DNA of 64,000 nucleotides. Source: Platerodrilus igneus (Eukaryota > Arthropoda > Insecta > Coleoptera > Lycidae). The notes under the pieces are model-generated. The model was not told the origin of the DNA, made no database searches, and saw only the letters and a list, made by a program, of their open reading frames with translations. The position numbers were made by a program, and so were the translations under genes. Within the stretch, counting starts at the first letter, position 1. Every line of letters begins with the position of its first letter. Below, in pieces: positions 33,613 to 47,400 of this stretch. The stretch spans positions 13,610,001 to 13,674,000 of the forward strand of contig JARFIW010001469.1 in assembly GCA_036346225.1 (NCBI GenBank), in the 5' to 3' direction.

Positions 33613-34095
33613 TTAATAGTCCTTCATAATACAGGATGGAAAATACAGTTCAACCAGTGTCCAAGGTTCTATATTGCCCCCCAACCACTTGATGTGTTCT
33701 TCAAGTACAGGATTGTCTGGAAAAATAATGATTTGGATTAATTTGCTGTAAAACTAAAATTCTAATTTACAATTCTTTAAATTGTGGAGAGGAGTTGAAC
33801 GATTTGAAAAAATTAAGCAATTGATAAATAAACACATTAAAAACAATTTAGAAGGGAAAATCTCATTTGTGTCCTTTCCAAAAGGAAATAAATGGAATGA
33901 AAATTAAATTTCTTCGGTACAAAATGTTATGGGTAAATGTTAGTCGCGAAAAAATATAAACCATTCATGCATTTTTCTTATTTTGGAAAGTTTTAATGAT
34001 AAACATTATCTTCAGTATACAACATGCTTGAGAAGTTTGAAAAAAAAAGTATGTAAGTACGAATTCATTTTTTAGTAATAATTATTATGTGAATA

Positions 34096-34998
34096 CCAGG
34101 CTGTTCACAAAGAAACAGATGCCTAATACCTCCGAAACGGTAAGAAGGGAAGTTGAAGTTCTGGGGAAGAGTTATATACTCATCCCCATGAAAGAGGCTA
34201 AAAAATTCTGACAACTAATTTAAATTCGTTAACTTGGTTTCTGGTCTAGTGACACCAATTTTAAGAATTTAAATTTGACACCCGCTATATAATAATTTTT
34301 TAGGAGCATTTTCTACTACAATTCAAATAATAAAAGGTTTAGTGGCCGTATAGACAATCTTTTTTGAATAAATCGCCTGTCGCTCTATTTTTCGTTTTGT
34401 TGTAATTGTAATGAATGCTTCCAAAAGAATAAATATATAACCGTATTTGTGGGTATCCAATTTAAATTTCTAAAACTAATATCACTTGATTTCAAACCAG
34501 GTTAACAAATTTAAATTAAAAAATGTATTCAGATCGTCTCTAATCTCTTCATGGGGTTACTATTAATAAAAACAATTAAATTCAGACTCTAAGTCATCCC
34601 CATGTACATGTTTAATATGAAATATTTAAACATTCTCACTACATGTTTCGAAACTAACTAGTTTCATCTTCAGGTGAAAAATACCATATCCAACTTACAT
34701 ATAAACTAAAAATTTAACACAATTAATTTATGTAACAAATTATTAAATGTGACTTACCGCACTAAGACAAGTTAAAAATATTAATATTTTAATTAACTTT
34801 TAACTGAAGGTGAAACTAGTTAGTTTCGAAATATGTAGTGAGAATTTTGAAATATTTCATATTAAACATATACATGGAGATGGCTTAGATTCTGAATTTT
34901 TGTTTTTAGTAAATTTAAATTAGTTGTCAAAAAGTCAAGATTTTTTATTTCTATCAATTCGGAGATATCGACCATCTAGTACTTTGTGGACCACCTGG
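34096..34998. mobile_element. TA-flanked MITE with TTTCGA fold-back inside
   Basis: Terminal inverted repeats CCAGGCTGTTCACAAAG (left) and CCAGGTGGTCCACAAAG (right, reverse complement), each next to a TA, mark a Tc1/mariner-type non-autonomous element of 903 bases. It sits in the last intron of the SAM-type gene. Inside, arms around 34565-34680 and 34800-34920 are inverted copies of each other: TACATGTTTCGAAACTAACT on one side, its complement TTAGTTTCGAAATATGTAGT on the other. A smaller inverted pair lies at 34215-34240 and 34495-34520. No protein is encoded. Confidence 0.7.
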
Positions 34999-35615
34999 TA
35001 TACACAAAATAATTATTACTACAAAAATTAATCCACTTACATACTTATTTTTCAAAATTCTCAAGCCTGTTGTATACTGGGGATGTTATTGAAAACGTTT
35101 TAAAATAAGAAAATTTACATAATTACAGAACTTGTAATTATTGTTTCAATTTTTGGAAAAATTAAATTGTCTGTAGGTACCTTTTAGTTCTGCATCTGCT
35201 GTATCTGCCGTAGCTGCTGCGGCAGATAGCCCAGCTGAAGGTGGATGAACTTCTTACAGGCAGGTGACCTATTTGGCGCAGCTTTCTCCGGCAGGTTATG
35301 TATGCTTCATTCAGAAATCCACTAGCATTCTTTTTCTGTTGGTATGTTGTTGCAGCCAGGGATGAAGTAAAGTATAAAGCGGCTGCTTCTTTGGAAAACA
35401 GGCATGCTATCTGTACAGCCAGATGAGTAGAAATCACGCTTTGTCTTTTCTGTGGGCTCTTCTAACAACAGACCCTGAATTATTAGATGGTCCAACTCCC
35501 TTCTCTGGGATTGATTCAGCAACCCCTCGGTACGCTCTCCAGCAGCCAATAATCTACGACCATCCCCGGATTCTCTCAATAGAACATTAACCTATTAAAT
35601 GAAAATAAATAAATT

Positions 35616-35620
<5 letters not shown>

Positions 35621-35657
<37 letters not shown>
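35621..35657. repeat. (TA)n microsatellite
   Basis: About 37 bases of alternating TA within an intron of the SAM-type gene. Confidence 0.95.
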
Positions 35658-35659
<2 letters not shown>

Positions 35660-36259
35660 CTGTGAATCCTCTTGAATTACCTGGTCTGTTGATTTTCTTC
35701 TGTTAATCGCCTCGGCTGCTCCTCTAGATAACTTTCATCCTCATACATAAAAAAAACAAACACATTCCTACCACAAACATCAACGTTAACTCTATTTACA
35801 TCAATATTCACAATACATTATAATTTCAAAATTAAAATTCAGCATAAATTTTAATATCAGAGAATTTCAAAATTAAATTTATTATCATTTTAAAGTGCAT
35901 CCAGAATTAAAGTCCTTGTAGGATGCCTACTAATTACTATAACAATATATGCAGAGTACAAAGGAGCATCTACCACCCTTTACGTTAATTAACCAGGTTC
36001 GTCTAATTGAGCTCAAAGACATACCCATATTTTTATCATAATCCAGAACATCAATACTAAATACCCCTTTCTACTTAAACAAGCAAATTTCACCTTAAAA
36101 TTAAAATATTATTGTTAGTACAATTTCACTACTGTCCATTTTAAATAAACAAATTAGAAAGTTATTCAACACACACCAACATCTCAAAGTTCAAACAAAA
36201 TAGTATAATTTACCTGAAGGTTACTTGCACTCGTAGCTTCAATGTACATCGTCCCTTTT

Positions 36260-37742
36260 GTTAATCACACCATTCCAACTGGGTTATATTTACGGCTTCT
36301 GATTCTCAACGTTTTAAAAATTTGCTCCATCACCATTTATTTAAAGTTGTTTCAGGGCTTTTCCGGAACTCATCTGTGTATATCTGAACCTTGTTTAGTG
36401 GATCCAGTCATGTTTACGAACCATTTAATTATTAACACCCCCGAAAAATAACAAAGAAATTCATACTTCTTTCACCAATATACGCCAAAACTGCCTACTT
36501 TTGTGTATTTATTTGTCGTAGTAAATTTTACCAATTGGTACAGTGATACTAAACTTTCTTTACCTTGTATCTTCTTTTCTAAGTGCACTAACGTACATTC
36601 ATTGTAGCACGTATAGAACAAGCTGTTTTAAATCACATAATATTCGAGCAAACTGTTTAAATTATTTAATATTAAAACCGGAAAACTAAAAAGCACTGTA
36701 TAACGCGTTCAATCAAGTCGAAGATCTAAGAGAGTTTGTTCATATTCCCCTGGGTATATATAGAGGTTAGCCTGTCTGTCGGTCGAGTCTCCAAAACGGC
36801 CAGTTTCTAGAATTTCGCATGCTCTGTTCCCAGTCCGTAGCCTGCGCGTCGGTTTTTACGAATTTTGCTCTCGCCCCAGTTAAATCTCAGAAAATTTCCA
36901 CACGGCACGCAACGTCTGAGAATACTTAATTAAATTTTATACAGAAATCGTTGTTTCTACCTCTGATATTTGCATCCTACTTCAACCAATCGTGACCCTC
37001 GTGACGTTGCTTAAATCACGCCTTTACTATATGTGTCTCGGTCTTGTGCATATTATCTGTCTCTATCTAACCTGTTCTTATTGATGCAAATTGATATTCC
37101 TTATTATCGATTATTTCAGTCCATGTGGACTATCTGGGTTAAATAACCCCGTATCGCACCTTCTCGTGAATATTAAGCCACGGTTTCTCCAAGATTCTTT
37201 GAAACCATTTGTTATCTACAAAATTTTCGCCGTACATGACATTTAAACTACGCAGGTGTTCAAACATAATATTAATTCTCAGAGCTTTATTTTCTGGTAT
37301 TATAATCTTGGATTTTCACAGACTTTTATGCTTATTATTAATAATGGTTTAATTAACTCCAACTAAAATTGACTTCTATCCTTTCATTTTAGCGAATACA
37401 AATTAAATGTTAATTATTATGTGTACACTTTGTTTAATACCGGTTACTTAAAATAGGGTTAATTAATATAAATTTTGCACGTAATTTCCATTTGTTTCTT
37501 TCTTAGGAATAATTAAATTACACGTAGAGCTTTTAATACTGTTTCTTTTGATATAAAGCTTCTTGTACATGATTTAAATCTCTTATTTTTACTGAAACGA
37601 CCGAATTTATTTATGCTTCATGGTTTTAATAAAGCGTACTTTTTCCCAAAGCTTCTACACGGTGATTAAAATTATTTGATGTGATTATTTAATTTTCTAC
37701 CCTGGTCTAAATATGAGTAATATATATATATATATATATTTA

Positions 37743-37802
<60 letters not shown>

Positions 37803-38440
37803 TGCAATTTCAATCGCAACTGTTTCATTTGGTGATTTGGAGCTTAGTAGGTTTTTATCTGTGTATTCAAATTGAAATTGCGAACAAAAAGATTTTGCCT
37901 TATTCTGTATATAATTATGCAGTACGTTTCATAATTGAATATCAAAAATTACTAGGGTTTTAACCTGTGCATAATTTAAAGGAAAAAGTATATATACAGG
38001 ATACTTCATAATTGAATATCAATATTTAATGGGGTTCAATCAGTGCAGAATTTTAATTCAAAAAATTGTATGTACACGTAGGCTCATTTTTACTTTATTT
38101 TTGATATACAAGATATTATATTTTAACAATTAAATTAATTCATAAGCTGAACTGTCAAAATTAATAAAAACAAAAGAGCATTAATTTTACAGCCACGGCC
38201 TGCTAGTGAATTTAATATCTTGTTTTTAGTTTTGTTTGACTGAGTCTTTAGTTTTACAATAACAGTCAAGTAAAAATCACTATACAGTGTTACCAAGATA
38301 GGAATTCAAAAACAAAAAGCATATAATTTTAGTTTTGGGTATACGTACTCAAAGGTTTGTTCTCTTATTTATGAGCAAATTTCTAGGACGCCACTCGAAT
38401 TTTACACCTTTGAAGCATACATTAAATTATAACAATTAGT
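36260..38440. other. presumed long intron of the SAM-type gene
   Basis: AT-rich, no open frame above 70 codons. I looked for the missing exon that would complete the SAM domain and did not find a convincing one. It holds a (TA)n tract at 37721-37799 and short inverted pieces GCAATTTCAAT and ATTGAAATTGC at 37806 and 37869. Confidence 0.4.
37721..37799. repeat. (TA)n microsatellite
   Basis: Roughly 75 bases of alternating TA with one TTTAG interruption at about 37739. Confidence 0.95.
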
Positions 38441-38569
38441 ACTTACCTTTGAAGTGATCTTGTAATTCCCGAAGGCCCCACTTTTGCAACAAATAACTTG
38501 TTTCTTCATCGGCCACATTAATAAAGTTAATAAATTTTATTGTATTTACTAGTATAGTCACATACGACC

Positions 38570-40755
38570 GCCACTCGATTGTAAAAAGTTATTAAGCACT
38601 ATAAAAAGTATTAAAAACTATAACCGCTATAAATACTATACTTTATAGTACTATATCACAACACAGTTTAAGTACTACTTGATTTTATAAAACAAGAAAA
38701 CGTCCGAGGAATTGAAAATGACGATGACGAATGAAACGTTGTAAGAGAAGAACTAACTGTGTACCTATATGGGTAAAGAGATTTGCTGCTATACGTCACT
38801 CTGTCATTGTGTATTTAGATAGCAAATAAGGGCATTTCCCTCCTTTAGAATGGTTGTACGTACCTTCCATCCTGCTTGACGTTTTGACTTACTTGCAGTT
38901 AGGTGGATTCAAATACGAAGTTCTCCCTGACGTATCTGTCCTTTAAACTGTTTAACAGGATCCTACACACTGCTTGTTTTAATACATAGTCACCCATTCA
39001 ATATTTTTATGCAAACCTGTACACTTTATGCCGGCAAGGGCATGGATTTTATTTCTATAACGTGTATTGTAGGTATTAACGATATTTTATGACCTATTGT
39101 AAAATTCAACTGTTCATATATCTACTTCTTATACTCCATTTACGTAGAGTCAAAATATTATGAGATCGCAAAGCCCTTATTAATTTTAAATTACATTAAT
39201 TATACATGATTAGATGGATGCCAGTCTGGTGAAAGCTAGTTTGATACCATTACGAAAATGTTCTTTAACGAAAATACTTCTTAGATACATTGCTCTTAAT
39301 TACCTGATAATAGTTTGAAAACTACATGAATTTAACAATTAAAAGTTAAACAATTGAAATGGTTTCCTTAAACCTGAAAGCGCAGCTTCTTATACATTGT
39401 TTGAGACTTTTCAATATGCACATCTATCTTCTTTTTTGTTGCCAGAAGTTGTAACATGACTTTGTATGTATTGTTTACTACCTGCCTAGCAATTTTTGGG
39501 AATACCCAGGCAAAAACTTTTAACGCATGAATTGAAATAAATAAGTCAAATTTTCGACAAGCAGGTTGAACGCTGTTCTTGTAGTATAACCAATGTTAAT
39601 TTTAATGCCACGCAAGGCTAAGTTCTTGATGATTTTATTTTAAACATCAATCAGCAAGTTAAGTTTTTTCCAAGAATTTGAGATCGCTATACAGAATTTT
39701 ATTACGTAATTTAGGGCTCAAGTTAGGTGGTTAATTGCTTCATCAGCAAAATCCCTTCGAAAAAATCACTCAATATTGAAATACGTTTAATGGTATATTC
39801 AAATGTTATTATCGCTGAGGTTCACGAGATAACTTGTGGATAATTTGAGAGATGCTGTACGCTTCGGTTGAAAAGTCATAAATTGTGTTGATGGAAAATT
39901 TTGGAAATGCGCACGGCAACATTGTAAATACTGTTTTTGAAGCCGCTATAACAAATAATGTCACCGGGCCCAATTTTGTTATTCATTTTATAGTAAGTTT
40001 AAATATTAGCGACTGCTTCTAAAGTTCTTCCAGCACCTAGCCGATGTTTACTGACTGACATGCGTTTGTACTGAAAACCACTGTGTAAAGTCCTATAGCA
40101 AAAAGGGATCATTTTTATTGAGTTTTAACTTCCTTTTAAAACTGTTAACATTTACATCGAACTTTTGTATCACCTTTACAGAGTAATAATCAAAGTGGCA
40201 ACGTACTTAAACCACTCGCATGCTGACGTATAATTGAAATGACGTTTACATACTGCTTTGCAGTTAAAATTTTTGACGTCATCATCTGTGCTTGATAAAT
40301 GGCAGTGTACAACGTACTTAAAATCAGCTTTGTTTAGGTGAAGTGTCGTGAACAAGTGCGACACACCTTGATGAAGTTAGGACGATCCGGAGTAAAGACG
40401 ATTCGGGAATGTCTTTACGTGTACTGGTGTTGGCTCTATGCTAAAGTTTTAGCACAAGTCGCATACTAACGTAGTAAAGGTGTTTGCTCAAGATTTCAGT
40501 CGGGACTGTCTTCTGGCATGTAAAAACGGGAACATCCTTACGGCTGGATTAAAGTTTTCTCTCAGTGTGGTATTGGAACACTAGGAAATAATGAACTGAC
40601 ATCAAATGAAATTAAGATTTCGTTCTCTTCTAATGTGATACTTTTTACTTTATTAATAAACTCTGAAGAGTTTTGTACAGACAAACTGTTAAACTTTAAA
40701 GTCTTAAATTCATTTGACAGCCATCGTGATAAATAGTAAGTCGATGAGTTGATAC
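38570..40755. other. no gene seen
   Basis: AT-rich interval upstream of the SAM-type gene, meeting the 3' end of the CR1-like element near 40755. It would contain that gene's promoter if the gene is real, but I see no diagnostic element. The 62-codon frame at 40176-40364 is not supported by any motif. Confidence 0.4.
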
Positions 40756-40925
40756 CTGAAACTATTGGTCTAATCGATTTATTATTTTTGTGAATTTTTG
40801 GTAAACAGTAAAGTTTCGGGATTTGAAATTGTCAATTTTAATTTTAGTGTGGACGAAATTAGGTTTGGACATTCTTTCAAAACAGACTGTTGATTTAATC
40901 AGTTTATTTAAAGGAACCTCATTTT

Positions 40926-41044
40926 TACGTTTTTTGACTATTGGTCTGTAAGAACCCTCAGACAGCAAAGTTTCTACTCTATCAACATAGTCTTGAAACT
41001 TTGCTGTCTGAGGGTCCTTACAGACCAATAGTCAAAAAACGTAG
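40926..41044. repeat. 48-base inverted repeat with 22-base loop
   Basis: TACGTTTTTTGACTATTGGT and onward to CAGACAGCAAAGTTT at 40927-40974, then its reverse complement at 40997-41043 with one mismatch. It lies inside the RT C-terminal region of the CR1-like element and interrupts it after IPCKST. The short frame around it is a by-product. Confidence 0.85.
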
Positions 41045-43060
41045 TAGATTTACAGGGAATATAAAAATTCAGTTTGCTTAGCAAATATTCGCAATCAATA
41101 GCGTTATGCTCTAGCATATATAAGAACGTAATTCCCATAACTTTTCTTCTGTTTTCAAGAGTGTTTATATTAAATGTATGTAACAATAAGTTATGCTCAA
41201 ATCCTTTTTCTGGGTATACATTATACAAACGAAATCACAGATATTTTAAAAATTTGCGTTGAACGAATTCTAAATAATTCTTATATCAATGATAAATCGG
41301 ATTCCAGACATTTGTGCAGTATTCCAATTTAGATTTTGCGAACGTATCATACAATACTTTTAAGGCTATAATATTTTTAAAGCTATGACACTTGCGCATT
41401 ACGAAACCTAACATACAAGTGCTTGATTTCACAATATTATAGATGTGACTAGAAAAATAAAGTCGTTCGTAAAAGTAAACACATAAATCTTTGGCACCAC
41501 TACACCGATTCAATATGGTGTTGCCTAATTTATAATAGTTTATTATAGATTTTAATTTACGTGTAAACGTTATCACTTTGCACTTATTGACGTTTATATC
41601 AAGCTTATTGTTATGACACCAACACACTAGCTTGTCTGTGTTGGCTTGTAGCCTGTCGCAGTCCTTCACGTATGAAATTGAAGTGAATATTTTGACGTCA
41701 TCAGCAATCATTATTACGTCACAACTAATAGACTCAGTAATACTGTTTTTAAATATAAGGAAGAGTAAGGGACCATGATTAGACCCTTGCGGGACACCAG
41801 AAGTTGGAGTGTAGCAGCTAGACGTGTAACCGTTGTAGGTCACATATTGAGATCTATCGGTTAAATATGACGTAAAAAATGATATTAACGAATTCGGCAA
41901 ACCAATAGCGTCTAATGTTGATAAAAATATTGAATGACTTACTTTGTCAAACGCTTTTGAAAAATCTGTATATATAACTGCGACCTGGACTTGGCTATCT
42001 AGTACTTCGGATACTTACTGAACAAAACAGTAGAGATTGCTTTCTATTGACCGTTTTGCACAAAACGGCGTTGGTATGGTGAAATATATGGTTTAATATG
42101 TTCATACACTTTATTATACAATATCACTTCAAAGACTTTATCGAAAGCACATAAAACAGAAATCTGTCTGTAATTATCAATATTATTTAGTTCTCCCCTC
42201 TTGAAGACAGGACAAACACGTGCAATTTTCCAGGTTTTTGGAAATTGGGATGTAGATATACTCAAGTTGAATAAAATCTTTAAAGCTTCAGCAAAAACAT
42301 AAATACAGTCTTTAACAACATAACTTTGAACTTGATCATCATCAGCCGTGGCTTTATTCTTCAACTGTGTAGTCACTCTAATTACATCAGTCTTTGTTAT
42401 TTCAGATTCTCTGATATGCATCACCTTGTTAGTAGGTAATGTATTGGCTAGATTGGGCGTTATATCCAAGTCATTTGTTAAAGGGAACACACTACTAATG
42501 TGATCGCAGAATACATTTACTATAGATTGTGGAGTTGTGTAAGACACTCCATCTTTTATCATAACTCCTTGAATTCTACTACACTTTTCATTAGAATTAA
42601 CATATGTCCAAAATTTTTTGGGTCCCTAGTTAATGAATTTTCTGCTTCCCTTATGTAAGTTCTATACGCTATTTTAATCTTTTTCTTAATTACGGTTCTC
42701 AACCGCTTAAATTCAAATAAGTCATTGAGAAATCCACTTCTTTTGTATCTTGTATAAACTTGATGCTTAGACTTGAATAATCTCTTTAGAAAACCAGTGT
42801 GGATAGCTACTTTCTTTATTATTTTGTAGAGGTACGTACACGTCGAAAATACTGTATAATTTATTGTAAAACACAGCGCAGTATCAATATCACGGTAATT
42901 GTTTAAAAATTCCCAATCAGTATTAAATTAGCAATTACATAGATTACAGAAATCTGCTTTTTTAAAGTTATATTTCTTATTCGATTGATTAATTTTAAAT
43001 AACGGTTGTATACGTATTTTAATGTTTTTCTTTGCTTTATGATTCGTCACAGAAGCGGTT

Positions 43061-43580
43061 GCCCTTGAGGTGTCGGCCCTGGCTAGCACCAACCCTCCTG
43101 GATACACGTAGATTCCTGTATAGTTTCGTTGTCTCGCTATTACCTGTTTAGAAAGAATGAACCAACTCGCAGCCTATTTTATATGGGTTTAATGAAATAT
43201 TGTGATAAAATAATGTAACAAGGTAGAGACAAGTGCACAATATTCGGCGTGTCGTAAAATACAATCGCAACGAGGTTAAACGACACTCCTTATAGATATA
43301 CACATACAGCGTTGCTATTCGCAAATGAACAAAATTCTAACTATTCAAACTTATCTGTTACAGTAATTCAACAATGAACGAATTTCAAATATGCTGTCAC
43401 TACCACATCGATTAAAACTACTAATTAATTCGTAACTCACTCAGTTTACAAATCAACAATCATTAATACACGACCGGAGGACACGTGCCTAGACACACAA
43501 CCGCACGGCATCGCATCCTTAACTCGACTGACTTATACCTAAAAGACCCTAATATACAAAAGTATTCATATTTCAAGGGC
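43061..43580. mobile_element. possible 520-base insertion between EN and RT
   Basis: Non-coding block between the endonuclease and RT coding of the CR1-like element. Its ends are the inverted 8-mers GCCCTTGA and TCAAGGGC; alternatively TGTCGG to TTTCA could be a solo LTR. I found no convincing target duplication, so the type and even the boundaries are uncertain. Confidence 0.3.
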
Positions 43581-44458
43581 GGGCAGTACAGTATTCACTA
43601 GTTAAAGTGCAGTTCTAAATAAGGACGATGTGCATTTTCGTCGACTATTGGCAACATATTGTGTTTAACTACACAGTCAAAACTACTAAGATCAAGATCC
43701 AGTAATCTTCTATTGCTATTTTGAATGGTATTGTATTGAGCAACCTGAAACAAATCACAAAAGTTATGCACAGTTAGGTTTAAGGAATTGTCTACTTCAC
43801 TGTTGTACGTTGGAATATTAAAGTCGCCTACAATTAGCAAACGCTTAGTATTAGTGTAAAACTGTAGAAAGTTTTTTAAAAGGCGTTCCAATATTTCTAG
43901 AGTACGTGTTGAGGAATATATACTACGAATGTACATAAAAAGCCAAACGTGAATGTACACTTACAACCAACAATATCAAGACTAGGAATATCATTAGTTA
44001 ATTCATTTAAGAACAGCTGCTCAATAATTATTTAATTTTTGATCACCACACGAACACCACCACCCCGTTATAAACTCATCATCATCATCATTAGGTCTTC
44101 AGTCCTAAAACTGGTTGGACGCGTACCCTCAATGTTTCCTAGTTTGAACCAATCTACACATTTCGCTGAAATTAGCTCAGTCTGCATCTATCCCTATCTG
44201 TGTGCGAAAGTCTGATCTCGGTCTACCCTTACCTAACTTTTTCCATGTCTGCTTGTAATATATCCTGTACTATTCCCCAGAAATGCCTTAGAACGTATCC
44301 TGTCTTTCTATTTCTCCTATTTTTTCGTTTTCCAGAGATATCTTCATTCCTCTACTATTTCTACAACCAATTTGTTATTAACTTTGTCTGTACATGCTAC
44401 CATTCTCATACATCTAAAGCACAACATTCCAGAAAGCTTTTTCTGTCTGCTTTTCCTA

Positions 44459-47400
44459 TAGGGATGGACTCGGGCCGGGCCGGGCCGGGCTTTTAATAAG
44501 CCCGGCCCGGCCCGACGCAGAAAGGTAACCGGCCCGGCCCGAGGCCCGACCCAAAATGAAAATTGACGGCCCGGCCCGCCGGACCGGCCCGACTTTCTTT
44601 CAGCGAATGAGAAGATATTTTTTTCTGTTGTGTTCAACAAGTAACTATCACTCTTTTGTTTAATTTAAGAGTATAATGATTTTGAATTACAATCAAGATA
44701 CTTGTGGAACATACCGTAGTATATCATTTGATTTTTGATTCTGCTACGTACCTAAACGTAACCGGAAGAAAAGTAAATACCAGGCTAACTATTAAACGCG
44801 GTGAGTGGAGGGGGGAATTGCCTACATACCAAAAAGAAACAAAAAACACATCGCCTTCGTTTATCTATTAACAAATAAAAATAAATAACGGATTCTGTAC
44901 AAACAAGCAAAAGCAATAAATTAAGCGTTACTATTTCAAAGCAAACAGTTAGGTGATATGAACAATTTAGTACATTAGATACGAAGTGCGCATCTCGTAT
45001 TTACACAAAATAAAATTAATCAGTAGTAAATAAACCTGTGAGAGCTTTTGTCAAGCGTTTTTAAAGTTTCAACTAATACTTTTTATAAAATAACTAACTA
45101 GTAGGAAAGAATTAACGTGTGGGAGCTTTTGTCATATATCTTTTAAATCGTGCATAGTAGTTTGTAAAATAAACTAATCAGTACAAAGGAATAAGCGTGT
45201 GTCTGTCCAATACTTGTAACACAGGTACATCACACATGTAGAGCGATAATATCGATTAGCAGCAACGAACAATAGTTGTACAATGTGACGTTTCTTGTCA
45301 CATAACTACACCAAATGTTGATACGGAATATCCATTCACACACACAAAAAATGAGTTGCATTCCTGTAGGTGTCCGGATACTTAGCTTGAAAACCGTCGG
45401 GGGTGAGTCAACACAGAAACGCCGCGGTATTCAGGATCCATTCACCCTGGCATCGTAACTACAGCAAAAAGCTACGGACTAAAGCAGTTGGTCTACAGAA
45501 AGGATAAACACATTTGGCCTCCAGCTAAAAAAAACAATCCACGCAAGACACCTCCTAGTTGTCAAACAGAAAATAAACAGACGTGCATTGCGTTTGAAAT
45601 ACGGTGACGAATAATGTAGAAAATATGTCGACGCACAAGCTGTAGAAGCAAATTTAACAATGGTTCAAATAACACGAATTCCAACTGCAAATCTTAGCTT
45701 ATCGAAGTGCGATTAAAACTGGAAAACCCGGGATTAATCAGATAGTGTGCGACCTCATTTCAACAAGTTTTTACATTGAAACAAAAGAGAAAATCATTAT
45801 AGGCGGTCGTAATGTATACCAAGGTAACGCGTATCTGAAACAGGATATAACTATTTAGTTGTGGCATAAACTTGTCGTTTCAAAACAACTAGATTTAAGT
45901 TGAGGAATTTATTCCAGAGAGTGTTTATTATTAATTATGTTGAAGGATTTAACAGTAGAAACAGAATTTATTCGAGCGGGTATTAAATTAATAAGAGAGA
46001 AAAATAGAGTAATTAATTAATACAGAAAATAAACGTAACAATTCTTTTAAAAATCCTAGAAATAGGTATCAAAGGTACCAAATGTTTAGCAATTTTCAAT
46101 GTTTATGAAATTGTACGCTTAACGCACCTTATAACCTTTATAATAAATTTGCGTTCGCTTTATTTTGTCGTTACTACTTCAAAGAATTTTACTAAAATTA
46201 CCTACTTGAAATTAGAGAGTTGTTGCAAACTCATTCCAAGCAGACTTTATTAAAAGAATCTTCAAATAAAGTATCCTTTTTTAAAAGTTTGCATCCAATC
46301 TAAAGGAGTGTTAGTGCAAGTGTTTTTTCCCTTACTCTTTATTCTGACATATATGTTTACTATTTTATATCTATAGGTTATGTTTTAAAAATGAATAAAG
46401 ACTTAATCTCTTTTGTGATAAGGTGATCTACATGTTTAACTATATTAAAAAAAATCAAAGAAATTGTATTCACACAAAGATTAACCTTTTTTTTATTATT
46501 TGAGTCTTTTATTTCCCACTGATTCGATAACATTTGTATGTGTTGTCAAAGTGTTTTCACGGAATACTTTTTGAGTTTACTTCAAGACACTGTTTTTACT
46601 TCTTTCCAAGCAAATAGCATATCTGTTTTCAAAAGGATTTTATAGTTTACTTCTAGGAAAAGCATTACAAAACAGCATCCTCATATTTAGAGCGTTGACG
46701 TTTTATATCTTTTACGTGTTATAAACTTGGACATTATATTTCTAAATTTAATTACGGAAACAACACTACAAAAAACCATTTATTTCGCTATATTTATACA
46801 CAAAGCAGACAATTAAATGTAAGTTTATACGTTAGGCATTTGGCATATGTCAAAACTAAGGCGCCTTAAATAAAAGCATTACCTGCCTGTATTTAAATTA
46901 AATAAAGGTGTCCTGTATTTTAATAAAGTATAAACATTAAAGGTGTAATTGCGCATGTGTAAATGTCAAATACGGGAAAACTTTATTAAAAAATTGGTAA
47001 AATGAACATTGCAATAACTCGCTAGTGTTTTAGGCGGGAGATATAAATTATACACGCGATTGATAATATCGACGTTCGCCGCATGATTGAGATTTGGAGT
47101 ATATACATATACATACTATAAATCGTGCAAACTTTTGAATTATGAATAAATCACCTAGTTTGATGTTCCTGAGCATTTTTAACTTGCCTAAAGTACAACA
47201 TGAGGAACATTAAATAGGACTAAAAAAAATATTCGGTATAAAAAGTGAGTTATAATATTACGTCTCCTTTACACTAAACAAGACGAAAAACTGATTATTA
47301 ATGGGTTCATGAAGACACTACGTGAAAATATAATTAAGAACACTTACTTACTCAATATGAGATAGAATTGAATGGACGATGGAGTATCTACTCGTACGTT

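Larger units (their letters stand above)
33613..38560 (-). pseudogene. SAM-domain-type host gene, dispersed exons, probably damaged
   Basis: Exons on the minus strand. (a) About 38560-38447 reads DEETSYLLQKWGLRELQDHF, the start of a SAM-like helix bundle, with donor AAG/GTAAGT. (b) 36250-36214 ends TSASNLQ with a donor. (c) 35739-35681 reads DESYLEEQPRRLTEENQQT. (d) About 35591-35181 starts LRESGDGRRLLAAGE, then a frameshift near 35435 leads to VQIACLFSKEAAALYF and ITCRRKLRQIGHLPV, and a second shift leads to SAAATADTADAELK and donor AAAAG/GTACCT. (e) 33716-33613 reads NPVLEEHIKWLGGNIEPW to a TAA, with acceptor TTTTTCCAG. Junction d to e completes a GAC codon in phase. The order matches, from memory, a large insect family of unknown function with an N-terminal SAM-like domain. 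The rest of the SAM domain was not found. The two frame breaks argue for a pseudogene; the clean splice sites argue for recent loss. Confidence 0.5.

Noticed and set aside
44344..44640. Proline- and arginine-rich open frames at the ends of the 3.1 kb insert (also 47344-47628)
   Set aside because: They are translations of the CGGGCC repeats in the transposon termini; no start context or domain.
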